In this document: positions 35,501 through 48,800 of the stretch, piece by piece
How positions within the stretch are numbered: position 1 is the stretch's first letter
How the letters are laid out: each line of letters begins with the position of its first letter
NCBI GenBank assembly: GCA_946800325.1
Contig: OX326958.1
Span: 68,197,264-68,261,263, forward strand
From: Luzula sylvatica
Lineage: Eukaryota > Streptophyta > Magnoliopsida > Poales > Juncaceae
Direction of reading: 5' to 3'
Length of the DNA stretch: 64,000 nucleotides
The notes under the pieces: model-generated
The model's database searches: none
Told to the model about the DNA's origin: nothing
What the model saw: only the letters and a program-made list of their open reading frames with translations
Translations under genes and position numbers: made by a program

Positions 35501-38500
35501 TTAAAAAATTTCCTAAAAATGCAAAAACGAAAGTCTAACACCTTCAAAAAAATTCAGTAATGATATTTTTTTGAAACTCTTAAAATTTTAGTACAGCACA
35601 AGCAAAATATTCAATTTTCTTGTCGTACTCAAAATACTCAGTAATTGAAGACTAACATAGACAAATTTCAATTTTTTCAAAATTTTCTTAAAAATGCATA
35701 AGCTAAAGTCTAACACCTTCAAAAAGTTCAATGAAGATAATTTTTTTTTAAATGTTAAATTTGAAGCGTAACACAAACAAAATATTCAATTTTCATTTCG
35801 TACTCAAAATACTCCGTAATTGAAGAGTAAGACACACAAATTTCAATTTATTCAAAAATTTCTTAAAATTGCAAAAACAGAAGGCCAACAGCTTCAACAA
35901 TTTCAATTATTCTTTTTTATAATTTTTTTTAAAATTGTAGTGTAACACCAGCAAAATACTCAATTTTCGTGTCGGACTCAAAATACTGTGTAATTGAAGA
36001 CTAACACACACAAATTTCAATTTTTTTCAAAACTTTCTTAAAAATGCAAAAACTGAAGTTTAATACCTTCAAAAAATTCAATTCATATATTTTTTCATAA
36101 AATGTTAAAATTGAGGTGTAACACAAGCAAAATACCCATTTTTCATTTCGTACTCAAAATACTTCATAATTGAAGACTAACACACATAAATTTCAATTTT
36201 TCAAACATTTCTTAACAATGCAAAAACTGAGGTCGAACACCTTCAAAATATTCAATTAATATATTTTTATAAAAATTGTTAAAATTTAGGTGTAACACAA
36301 ACAAAATAACCAATTTGCATGTCGTACTCAAAATATTCCGTAATTGAAGACTAACACACACAAATTTCTACTTTTTCAAAACTTTCTTAAAAATGCAAAA
36401 CCTGAAGTCTAATACCTTAAAAAAATTCAATTCATATATTTTTTAATAAAATGTTAAAATTGAGGTGTAACACAAGAATAATACCCATTTTTCATTTCGT
36501 ACTAAAAATACTTCATAATTGAAGACTAACACACATAAATTTCAATTTTTCAAACATTTCTTAACAATGCAAAAACTGAGGTCTAACACCTTCAAAAAAA
36601 TTCAATTAATATATTTTTATAAAAATTGTTAAAATTTAAGTGTTACACAAACAAAATAATCAATTTGCATGTCGTACTCATAATATTCCGTAATTGAAGA
36701 CTAACACACACTGATTTCAACTTTTTCAAAACTTTCTTAAAAATATAAAATTGAAGTCCAAGACGTTCAAAAAATTCAGTTAAGATATTTTTAAATAAAA
36801 TGTTAAAATTGAAGTGTAACACAAACAAAATACTAAATTTTCATGTCGTACTCAAAATACTCCATAATGGAAGACTAACAAAAACGAATTGCGATTTTTT
36901 TAAAAATGTCCTAAAAATGCAAAAACGAAAGTCTAACACCTTCAAAAAATCCAATTATGATATTTTTTTTAAACTCTTAAAATTTTAGTATAGCACAAGC
37001 AAAATACTGAATTTTCCTGTCGTACCCAAAATACTCAGTAATTGAAGACTAACACACACAAATTTCAATTTTTTCAAATAATTTCTTAAAAATGCATAAG
37101 CTGAAGTCTAACACCTTCAAAAAGTTCAATGGAGATAATTTTTTTAAAAATGATAAATTTGAAGCGTAACACAATCAAAATATTCAATTTTCTTGTCGTA
37201 CTCATAATACTCCGTAATTGAAGAGTAACACACACAAATTTCAATTTTTTCTAAAATTTCATAAAATTGCAAAAACAGAATGCCAACACCTTCAAAAAAA
37301 TTTCTCATGTCGGACTCCAAATACTGCGTAATTGAAGACTAACAAACACAAATTTCATTTTTTTCAAAACATTCTTAAAAGTGCAAAAACTGAATTCTAA
37401 TTCCTTCAAAAAATTCAATTAAAATATTTTTTAATAAAATGTTAACATTGAGGTGTAACACAAGCAAAATACCCATTATTCATTTCGTACTCAAAATACT
37501 TCATAATTGAAGACAAACACACATAAATTTCAACTTTTCAAACATTTCTTAACAATGCAAAAACTGAAGTCTAACACCTCCAAAAAGTTCAATTAATATA
37601 TTTTTATAAAAGTTGTTAAAATTTAAGTGTAACACAAACAAAATAATAAATTTGCATGTCGTACTCAAAATATTCCGTAACTGAAGACTAACACACACAA
37701 ATTTCAACTTTTTCAAAACTTTTTTAAAAATGTAAAATTTAAGTCCGACATGTTCAAAAAATTCAGTTAAGATATTTTAAAAAAAAAATGTTAAAATTGA
37801 AGTGTCACACAAGCCAAATACTCAATTTTCATGTCGTACTCAAAATACTCCAAAATTGAAGACTAACAAAAACGAATTTCAATTTTTAAAAAAATTTACT
37901 AAAAATGCAAAAACGAAATTCTAGCACCTTCAAAAAATTCAGTTATGATATTTTTAAAAACTCTTAAAAGATTAATATATCACAAGAAAAATACAGAATT
38001 TTCCAGTCGTACTCAAAATACTCAGTAATTGAAGACTAACACAGACAAATTTCAATTTTTTCAAAAATTGCTTAAAAATGGATAAGCTTGAAGTCTAACA
38101 CCTTCACAAAATTCAATTATGATTTTCTTATAATTTTTTTTGAAATTGAAGTGTAACACAAGCAAAATACTCAATTTTCATGTTGGACTCAAAATACTGC
38201 GTAATTGATGACTAACACACACAAATTTAAATTTTTTTCAAAACTTTCTTAAAAATAAAAAAACTGAAGTCTAATCCTTCCAAAAATTCAATTGAGATAT
38301 TTTTTAATAAAATGTTAAAATTGAAGAGTAACACAACCAAAATACCCATTTTTCATTTCGTACTCAAAATACTTCATAATTGAAAACTAACACACATAAA
38401 TTTCAATTTTTCAAACATTTCGTAACAATGCAAAAACTGAAGTCTAACACCTTCAAAAAATTCAATTAATATATTTTTATAAAAGTTGTTAAAATTTAAG

Positions 38501-38630
38501 TGTAACACAAACAAAATAATCAATTTGCATGTCGAACTCCAAATATTCCGTAATTGAAGACTAACACACACAAATTTCAATTTTTTAAAACATTTCTTAA
38601 AAATGCAAAAACTGAAGTCCAACACCTTCA
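32558..38630 (+). repeat. Satellite array, subfamily 1 (right of inversion)
   Basis: About 35 forward monomers have the CATGTCGTACTC and AAAATACTCC boxes, as in 14,221-29,458. Variants CATTTCGTACTC, ATGTCGGACTC and ACAAAAACGAATTTC alternate, and several blocks near 32.6-37.9 kb repeat the same variant order. One monomer near 37,290-37,310 is shortened, jumping from CACCTTCAAAA directly to CTCATGTCGG. Confidence 0.93.
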
Positions 38631-41600
38631 AAAAATTGAATTAAGATTTTTTTTAAAAATATGTTAAAATTGAAGTGTAACACAAGCAAAATACTCAATT
38701 TTTAGTCCGTACTAAATTTACTCCGTAATTGAAGACTAAGAAGCACAAATTTCAATTTTTTCAAAAATTTCTTAAAAATGCAAAAACTGAAGTCTAACAC
38801 TTTAAAAAAATTGAATTAAAATATTTTTTTCAAGATAATGTAAAATTAAAGTGTAACACAAGAAAAATACTCAATTTTGAAGTCCTACTCAAAATACTCC
38901 ATAATTGAAGACTAACGCACACAAATTTTAATTTTTTAAAAAATTTCTTAAAAATGCATAAACTGAAATCTAACACGTTAAAAAAATTGAATTAAGATAT
39001 TTTTAAAAACTATTCTAAAATTGAAGTGTAACACAAGGAAAATACTCAATTTTCATTCCATACTCAAATTACTCCATAATTGAAGACTAACACACACAAA
39101 TTTCAATTTTTTAAAAAATTTCTTAAAAATGCAAAAACTGAAATCTAACACCTTAAAAAAATTGAATTAAGATATTTTAAAAAAATATTCTAAAATTGAA
39201 GTGTAACACAAGGAAAATACTCAATTTTCATTCCGTACTCAAATTACTCCGTAATTGAAGACTAACACACAAATTTCAATTTTTTGAAAAATTTCTTAAA
39301 AATGCAAAAACTGAAGTGTAACACCTTAAAAAAATTGAATTAAGATATTTTTAAAAATATGTTAAAATTGAAGTGTAACACAAGAAAAATACTCAATTTT
39401 TATTCCGTACTCAAATTACTCCGTAATTGAAGACTAACACACACAAATTACCATTTTTTAAAACATTTCTTAAAAATGCAAAAATTGAAGTCTAACACCT
39501 TAAAAAAATTAAATTAAGATATTTTTTAAAAATATGTTAAAATTTAAGTGTAACACAAGCAAAATACTCAATTTTTATTCCGTACTAAAATTACTCCGTA
39601 ATTGAAGACTGACACACACAAATTTCAAATTTTTGAAAAATTTCTTAAAAATGCAAAAACCGAAGTCTAACACCTTCGAAAAATTAAATTATGATATTTT
39701 TAAAAAATATTCTAAAATTGAAGTGGAACCCAAGAAAAATACTCTATTTTTATTCCGTACTCAAATAACTCCGTAATTGAAGACTAACACACACAAATTT
39801 CAATTTTTCCAAAAATATCTTAAAAAAGCAAAAACTGAAGTCTAACACCTTCAAAAAATTGAATTATGATATTTTTTAAAAATATGTTAAAATTGAAGTG
39901 TAACACAAGCAAAATACTCAATTTTTATTCCGTACTCAAATTCCTCCGTAATTGAAGACTGACACACAAAAATTTCAATTTTTCAAAAAATTCTTAAAAA
40001 TGCAAAAATTGAAGTCTAACACCTTGAAAAAATTGAATTAAGATATTTTTAAAAAAATTTTATAATTGAAGTGTGACACAAGCAAAATACTCAATTTTTA
40101 TTCCGTACTCAAATTACTCCGTAATTGAAGACTAACACACACAAATTTCAATTTTTAAATTTTTTTTTTAAAAATGCAAAAATTGAAGTATAACACCTTA
40201 AAAAAATTGAATTAAGATATTTTTTAAAAATATGTTAAAATTGAAGTGTAACACAAGCAAAATAATCCAATTTTATTCCGTACTCAAATAACTCCGTAAT
40301 TGAAGACTAACACACACAAATTTCATAAAAATGCAAAAACTGAAGTCTAACACCTTCAAAAAATTGAATTAAGATATTTTTTAAAAATATGTTAAAATTG
40401 AAGTGTAACAGAAGCAAAATACTCAATTTTTATTCCGAACTCAAATTACTCCGTATTTGAATACTAACATACAAATTTCAATTTTTTAAAAACTTTCTTA
40501 AAAATGCAAAAACTGAAGTCTAACACCTTAAAAAAATTGAATTAAGATATTTTTTAAAAATATGTTAAAACTGAAGTATAACACAAGGAAAATACTCAAT
40601 TTTTATTCCGTGCTCAAATTACTCCATAATTGAAGACTAACAAACACAAATTTCAATTTTTCAAAAATTTCTTAAAAATGCAAAAAACTGAAGTCTTACA
40701 GCTTCAAAAAATTGATTGAAGATATTTTTTAAAAAATGTTAAAATTGAAGTATAACACAAGCAAAATACTCAATTTTTAGTTCGTACTCAAATTACTCCG
40801 TAATTGAAGACTAAGACACACAAATTTCAATTTTTTCAAAATAAAAAAACTGAAGTCTAACACCTTCAAAAAATTTAATTAAAATATTTTTTAAAAATAT
40901 TTTAAAATTAATGTGTAACACAAGAAAAATACTCAATTTTGAAGTCTTACTCAAAATACTCCGTAACTGGAGACTAACGCACACAAATTTCAATTTTTTC
41001 AAAAATATCTTAAAAATGCAAAAAACTGAAGTCTAACATCTTCACAAAATTAAATCAATATATTTTTAAAAAATATTCAAAAATTGAAGTGTAACACAAG
41101 AAAAATACTCAGTTTTTATCCCGTAGTCAAATTACTCCGTAATTGAAGACTAACGCACACAAATTTCAATTTTTTAAAAACTTTCTTAAAAATGCAAAAA
41201 CAGAAGTCTAACACCTTCAAAAAATTGAGTTATATTTATTAAAAATATGTTAAAATTCAAGTGTTACACAAGAAAAATACTTAATTTTCATTCCGTACTC
41301 AAATTACTCCGTAATTGAAGACTAAGACCCAAAAAATTCAATTTTGTAAAAAATTTCTTAAAAATGCAAAAACTGAAATCTAACACCTTAAAAAAATTGA
41401 ATTAAGATATTTATAAAAACTATTCTAAAATTGAAGTGTAACACAAGGAAAATACTCAATTTTCATTCCATACTCAAATTACACTATAATTGAAGACTAA
41501 CACACACAAATTTCAATTTTTTAAAAAATTTATTAAAAATGCAAAAACTGAAATCTGAGACCTTAAAAAAAATTGAACTAAGATATTTTAAAATATATTC

Positions 41601-44050
41601 TAAAATTGAAGTGTAACACAAGGAAAATACTCAATTTTCATTCCGTACTCAAATTACTCCGTAATTGAAGACTAACACACAAATTTCAATTTTTTGAAAA
41701 ATTTCATAAAAATGCAAAAACTGAAGTGTAACACCTTCAAAAAATTGAATTAAGATATTTTTTAAAAATGTGTTAAAATTGAAGTGTAACACAAGCAAAA
41801 TACTCAATTTTTATTCCGTACTCAAATTACTCCGTAATTGAAGACTAACACACACAAATTACCATTTTTTATAAAATTTCTTAAAAATGCAAAAATCGAA
41901 GTCTAACACCTTAAAAAATTGAATTAAGATATTTTTTAAATATATGTTAAAATTTAAGTGTAACACAAGCAAAATACTCAATTTTTATTCCGTAATAAAT
42001 TACTCCGTAATTGAAGACCGACACACACAAATTTCATAAAAATGCAAAAACTCAAGTCTAACGCCTTCAAAAAATTGAATTAAGATATTTTTTAAAAATA
42101 TGTTAAAATTGAAGTGTAACAGAAGCAAAATACACAATTTTTATTCCGAACTCAAATTACTCCGTATTTGAATACTAACACACAAATTTCAATTTTTTAA
42201 AAACTTTCTTAAAAATGTAAAAACTGAAATCTAACACCTTCAAAAAATTGAATTAAGATATTTTTTAAAAATATGTTAAAATTGAAGCATAACACAAGCA
42301 AAATACTCAATTTTTATTCCGTGGTCAAATTACTCCATAATTGAAGACTAACAAACACAAATTTCAATTTTTTCAACAATTTCTTAAAACTGCAAAAACT
42401 GAAGTCTAACATCTTCAAAAAATTAAATTAATATATTTTTAAAAAATATTCTAAAATTGAAGTGTAACACAAGAAAAATACTCAGTTTTTATCCCGTAGT
42501 CAAATTACTCCGTAATTGAAGACTAACACACACAAATTTCAATTTTTTAAAAACATTCTTAAAAATGCAAAAACTGAAGTCTAACACCTTCAAAAAATTG
42601 AATTAGGATATTTTTTAAAAATATGTTAAAATTGAAGTGTAACACAAGCAAAATACTCAATTTTTATTCCGTGCTCAAATTACTCCATAATTGAAGACTA
42701 ACACACACAAATTTCAATTTTTTCAAAAATTTCTTAGAAATGCAAAAAAAATGAAGTCTAACACCTTTCAAAAAATTGAATGAAGATATTTTTTAAAAAT
42801 ATGTTAAAATTGAAGTATAACACAAGCAAAATAATCATTTTTTAGTCTCTACTCCAATTACTCCGTAATTGAAGACTAAGACAAACAAATTTCAATTTTT
42901 TGAAAAATTTCTTAAAAATGCAAAAACTGAAGTCTAACACCTTCAATAAATTGAATTAAAATATTTTTTAAAAATATTTTAAAATTAAAGTGTAACACAA
43001 GAAAAATACTCAATTTTGAAGTCGTACTCAAAATACTCCATAACTGAAGACTAACGCACACAAATTTCAATATTTTAAAAAATTTCTTAAAAATGCAAAA
43101 ACTGAAGTCTAACACCTTCAAAAAATTAAATTAATATATGTTCAAAAAATATTCTAAAATTGAAGTGTAACACAAGAAAAATACTCAATTTTTATTCCGC
43201 ACTCAAATTACATCGTTATTGAAGTCTAACACACACAAATTTCAATTTTTTCAAAAAATTGAATTAAGATATTTTTTGAAAATAAGTCAAAATTGAAGTG
43301 TAACACAAGCAAAATACTCAATTTTTTTTCGTACTCAAATTACTCCGTAATTGAAGACGTACACACACAAATTTCAATTTTTTTAAAAATTTCTTACAAA
43401 TGCAAAAACTGAAGTCTAACACCATCAAAATATTGAATTAAGAGGTTTTTTAAAAATGTGTTAAAATTGAAGTGTGACACAAGCAAAATACTCCATTTTT
43501 ATTCCGTACTCAAATTACTCCGTAATTGAAGACTAACACACACAAATTTCAATTTTTTCAAAAATTTCTTAAAACTGCAAAAATCGAAGTCTAACACCTT
43601 AAAAAAATTGAATTAAGATATTTTTTAAATATATGTTAAAATTTAAGTGTAACACAAGCAAAATACTCAATTTTTATTCCGTACTAAAATTACTCCGTAA
43701 TTGAAGACCGACACACACAAATTTCATAAAAATGCAAAAACTCAAGTCTAACGCCTTCAAAAAATTGAATTAAGATATTTTTTAAAAATATGTTAAAATT
43801 GAAGTGTAACAGAAGCAAAATACACAATTTTTATTCCGAACTCAAATTACTCCGTATTTGAATACTAACACACACAAATTTCAATTTTTTAAAAACTTTC
43901 TTAAAAATGTAAAAACTGAAGTCTAACACCTTCAAAAAATTGAATTAAGATATTTTTTAAAAATATGTTAAAATTGAAGTATAACACAAGCAAAATACTC
44001 AATTTTTATTCCGTACTCAAATTACTCCGTAATTGAAGACTAAGACACAC

Positions 44051-44750
44051 AAATTTCAATTTTTTCAAAAATTTCTTAAAACTGCAAAAACTGAAGTCTA
44101 ACATCTTCAAAAAATTAAATTAATATATTTTTAAAAAATATTCTAAAATTGAAGTGTAACACAAGAAAAATACTCAGTTTTTATCCCGTAGTCAAATTAC
44201 TCCGTAATTGAAGACTAACACACACAAATTTCAATTTTTTAAAAACTTTCTTAAAAATGCAAAAACTGAAGTCTAACACCTTCAAAAAATTGAATTAGGA
44301 TATTTTTTAAAAATATGTTAAAATTGAAGAGTAACACAAGAAAAATACTCAATTTTGAAGTCCTACTCAAAATACTCCGTAACTGAAGACTAATGCACAC
44401 AAATTTCAATTTTTTCAAAAATTTCTTAAAACTGCAAAAACTGAAGTCTAACATCTTCAAAAAATTAAATTAATATATTTTTAAAAAATATTCTAAAATT
44501 GAAGTGTAACACAAGAAAAATACTCAGTTTTTATCCCGTAGTCAAATTACTCCGTAATTGAAGACTAACACACACAAATTTCAATTTTTTAAAAACTTTC
44601 TTAAAAATGCAAAAACTGAAGTCTAACACCTTCAAAAAATTGAATTAGGATATTTTTTAAAAATATGTTAAAATTGAAGAGTAACACAAGAAAAATACTC
44701 AATTTTTATTCCGTACTCAAATTACTCCGTTATTGAAGTCTAGCACACAC
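44051..44750 (+). repeat. 350-bp dimer tandem duplication in the satellite
   Basis: The same two-monomer block occurs twice in a row. The ACATCTTCAAAAAATTAAAT box is at 44,101 and 44,451 (spacing 350). Both copies carry the private variants CCCGTAGTC and AATTAGGATAT, and sequence identity by eye is near complete. Confidence 0.85.
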
Positions 44751-44991
44751 AAATTTCAATTTTTTCAAAAAATTGAATTAAGATATTTTTTGAAAATAAG
44801 TCAAAATTGAAGTGTAACACAAGCAAAATACTCAATTTTTTTTCGTACTCAAATTACTCCGTTATTGAAGTCTAGCACACACAAATTTCAATTTTTTCAA
44901 AAAATTGAATTAAGATATTTTTTGAAAATAAGTCAAAATTGAAGTGTAACACAAGCAAAATACTCAATTTTTTTTCGTACTCAAATTACTC
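44728..44991 (+). repeat. Two adjacent 132-bp deletion-derivative monomers
   Basis: The CGTTATTGAAGTC box starts at 44,728 and 44,860 and the next box at 44,992, giving two 132-bp monomers. They lack the ~43-bp segment from ATTTCTTAAAAATGC to CACCTTC: TTTTTTCAAAAAATTGAATT joins directly. The same short form appears near 43,230, 45,342, 46,690 and 48,220, so it was copied after it arose. Confidence 0.9.
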
Positions 44992-45823
44992 CGTAATTGA
45001 AGACGTACACACACAAATTTCAATTTTTTAAAAAATTTCTTACAAATGCAAAAACTGAAGTCTAACACCATCAAAATATTGAATTAAGAGGTTTTTTATA
45101 AATATGTTAAAATTGAAGTGTGACACAAGCAAAATACTCCATTTTTATTCCGTACTCAAATTACTCCGTAATTGAAGACTAACACACACAAATTTCAATT
45201 TTTTCAAAAATGTCTTAAAAATGCAAAAATCGAAGTCTAACACCTTAAAAAAATTGAATTAATATATTTTTTAAATATAGGTTAAAATTTAAGTGTAACA
45301 CAAGCAAAATACTCAATTTTTATTCCGTACTAAAATTACTCCGTTATTGAAGTCTAGCACACACAAATTTCAATTTTTTCAAAAAATTCAATTAAGATAT
45401 TTTTTGAAAATAAGTCAAAATTGAAGTGTAACACAAGCAAAATACTCAATTTTTTTTCGTACTCAAATTACTCCGTAATTGAAGACGTACACACACAAAT
45501 TTCAATTTTTAAAAAAATTTCTTACAAATGCAAAAACTGAAGTCTAACACCATCAAAATATTGAATTAAGAGGTTTTTTATAAATATGTTAAAATTGAAG
45601 TGTGACACAAGCAAAATACTCCATTTTTATTCCGTACTCAAATTACTCCGTAATTGAAGACTAACACACACAAATTTCAATTTTTTCAAAAATTTCTTAA
45701 AAATGCAAAAATCGAAGTCTAACACCTTAAAAAAATTGAATTAATATATTTTTTAAATATAGGTTAAAATTTAAGTGTAACACAAGCAAAATACTCAATT
45801 TTTATTCCGTACTAAAATTACTC
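44860..45823 (+). repeat. 482-bp trimer tandem duplication (132+175+175)
   Basis: 44,860-45,341 and 45,342-45,823 are near-identical and contiguous. Markers are spaced exactly 482 bp: CGTTATTGAAGTC at 44,860 and 45,342, ACCATCAAAATATTG at 45,067 and 45,549. Each unit has one short and two full monomers. Confidence 0.9.
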
Positions 45824-48800
45824 CTTAATTGAAGACCGACACACACAAATTTCATAAAAATGCAAAAACTCAAGTCTAACGCCTTCAAAAAATTGAATTA
45901 AGATATTTTTTAAAAATATGTTAAAATTGAAGTGTAACAGAAGCAAAATACACAATTTTTATTCCGAACTCAAATTACTCCGTATTTGAATACTAACACA
46001 CACAAATTTCAATTTTTTAAAAACTTTCTTAAAAATGTAAAAACTGAAGTCTAACACCTTCAAAAAATTGAATTAAGATATTTTTTAAAAATATGTTAAA
46101 ATTGAAGTATAACACAAGCAAAATACTCAATTTTTATTCCGTGCTCAAATTACTCCATAATTGAAGACTAACAAACACAAATTTCAATTTTTCAAAAAAT
46201 TCTTAAGAATGCAAAAAACTGAAGTCTAACAGTTTCAAAAAATTGATTGAAGATATTTTTTAAAAATATGTTAAAATTGAAGTATAACACAAGCAAAATA
46301 CCCAATTTTTTGTTCGTACTCAAATTATTCCGTAATTGAAGACTAAGACACACAAATTTCAATTTTTTCAAAAATTTCTTAAAAATGCAAAAACTGAAGT
46401 CTAACACCTTCAAAAAATTTAATTAAAATATTTTTTAAAAATATTTTAAAATTAAAGTGTAACACAAGAAAAATACTCAATTTTGAAGTCGTACTCAAAA
46501 TACTCCATAACTGAAGACTAACGCACACAAATTTCAATATTTTCAAAAATTTCTTAAAAATGCAAAAACTGAAGTCTAACACCTTCAAAAAATTAAATTA
46601 ATATATTTTCAAAAAAAATTCTAAAATTGAAGTGTAACACAAGAAAAATATTCAATTTTTATTCCGTACTCAAATTACTCCGTTATTGAAGTCTAACACA
46701 CACAAATTTCAATTTTTTCAAAAAATTGAATTAAGATATTTTTTGAAAATAAGTCAAAATTGAAGTGTAACACAAGCAAAATACTCAATTTTGTTTCGTA
46801 CTCAAATTACTCCGTAATTGAAGACGTACACACACAAATTTCAATTTTTTAAAAAATTTCTTACAAATACAAAAACTGAAGTCTAACACCATCAAAATAT
46901 TGAATTAAGAGGTTTTTTATAAATATGTTAAAATTGAAGTGTGACACAAGCAAAATACTCCATTTTTATTCCGTACTCAAATTACTCCGTAATTGAAGAC
47001 TAACACACACAAATTTCAATTTTTTCAAAAATTTCTTAAAAATGCAAAAATTGAAGTCTAACACCTTCGAAAAATTGAATTAAGATATTTTTTAAAAATA
47101 TGTTAAAATTGAAGTATAACACAAGCAAAATACTCAATTTTTATTCCGTGCTCAAATTACTCCATAACTGAAGACTAACAAACACAAATTTCAATTTTTC
47201 AAACAATTCTTAAGAATGCAAAAAACTGAAGTCTAACAGCTTCAAAAAATTGATTGAAGATATTTTTTAAAAATATGTTAAAATTGAAGTATAACACAAG
47301 CAAAATACCCAATTTTTTGTTCGTACTCAAATTACTCCGTAATTGAAGACTAAGACACACAAATTTCAATTTTTTCAAAAATTTCTTAAAAATGCAAAAA
47401 CTGAAGTCCAACACCTTCAAAAAATTTAATTAAAATATTTTTTAAAAATATTTTAAAATTAAAGTGTAACACAAGAAAAATACTCAATTTTGAAGTCCTA
47501 CTCAAAATACTCCGTAACTGAAGACTGACGCACACAAATTTTAATTTTTTCAAAAATTTCTTAAAACTGCAAAAACTGAATTCTAACATCTTCAAAAATT
47601 AAATTAATATATTTTTAAAAAATGTTCTAAAATTGAAGTGTAACACAAGAAAAATACTCAGTTCTTATCCCGTAGTCAAATTAATCCGTAATTGAAGACT
47701 AACAGACACAAATTTCAATTTTTTAAAAACTTTCTTAAAAATGCAAAAACTCAAGTCTAACGCCTTCAAAAAATTGAATTAGGATATTTTTTAAAAATAT
47801 GTTAAAATTGAAGTGTAACACAAGCAAAATACTCAATTTTTATTCCGTGCTCAAATTACTCCATAATTGAAGACTAACACACACAAATTTCAATTTTTTC
47901 AAAAATTTCTTAAAAATGCAAAAAACTGAATTCTAACACCTTTCAAAAAATTGAATGAAGATATTTTTTCAAAATATGTTAAAATTGAAGTATAACACAA
48001 GCAAAATAATCATTTTTTAGTCTGTACTCCAATTACTCCGTAATTGAAGACTAAGACAAACAAATTTCAATTTTTTCAAAAATTTCTTAAAAATGCAAAA
48101 ACTGAAGCCTAACACCTTCAAAAAATTAAATTAATATATTTTCAAAAAATATTCTAAAATTGAAGTGTAACACAAGAAAAATACTCAATTTTTATTCCGT
48201 ACTCAAATTACTCCGTTATTGAAGTCTAACACACACAAATTTCAATTTTTTCAAAAAATTGAATTAAGATATTTTTTGAAAATAAGTCAAAATTGAAGTG
48301 TAACACAAGCAAAATACTCAATTTTTTTTCGTACTCAAATTACTCCGTAATTGAAAACGTACACACACAAATTTCAATTTTTAAAAAAATTTCTTACAAA
48401 TGCAAAAACTAAAGTCTAACACCATCAAAATATTGAATTAAGAGGTTTTTTATAAATATGTTAAAACTGAAGTGTGACACAAGCAAAATACTCCATTTTT
48501 ATTCCGTACTCAAATTACTCCGTAATTGAATACTAACACACACAAATTTCAATTTTTTCAAAACTTTCTTAAAAAAGCAAAAATCGAAGTCTAACACCTT
48601 AAAAAAATTGAATTAAGACATTTTTTAAATATATGATAAAATTTAAGTGTAACACAAGCAAAATACTCAATTTTTATTCCGTACTCAAATTACTCCGTAA
48701 TTGAAGACTAAGACACAAAAATTTCAATTTTTCCAAAAATTTCTTAAAAATGCAAAAACTGAAGTCTAACACCTTCAAAAAATTGAATTAATTTATTTTT

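Noticed and set aside
15736..47595. Many minus-strand ORFs of 60-107 codons with similar Phe/Leu/Lys-rich peptides
   Set aside because: They are translations of satellite monomers. The monomer length is not a multiple of three, starts and stops recur with the repeat, and there is no sign of coding constraint.
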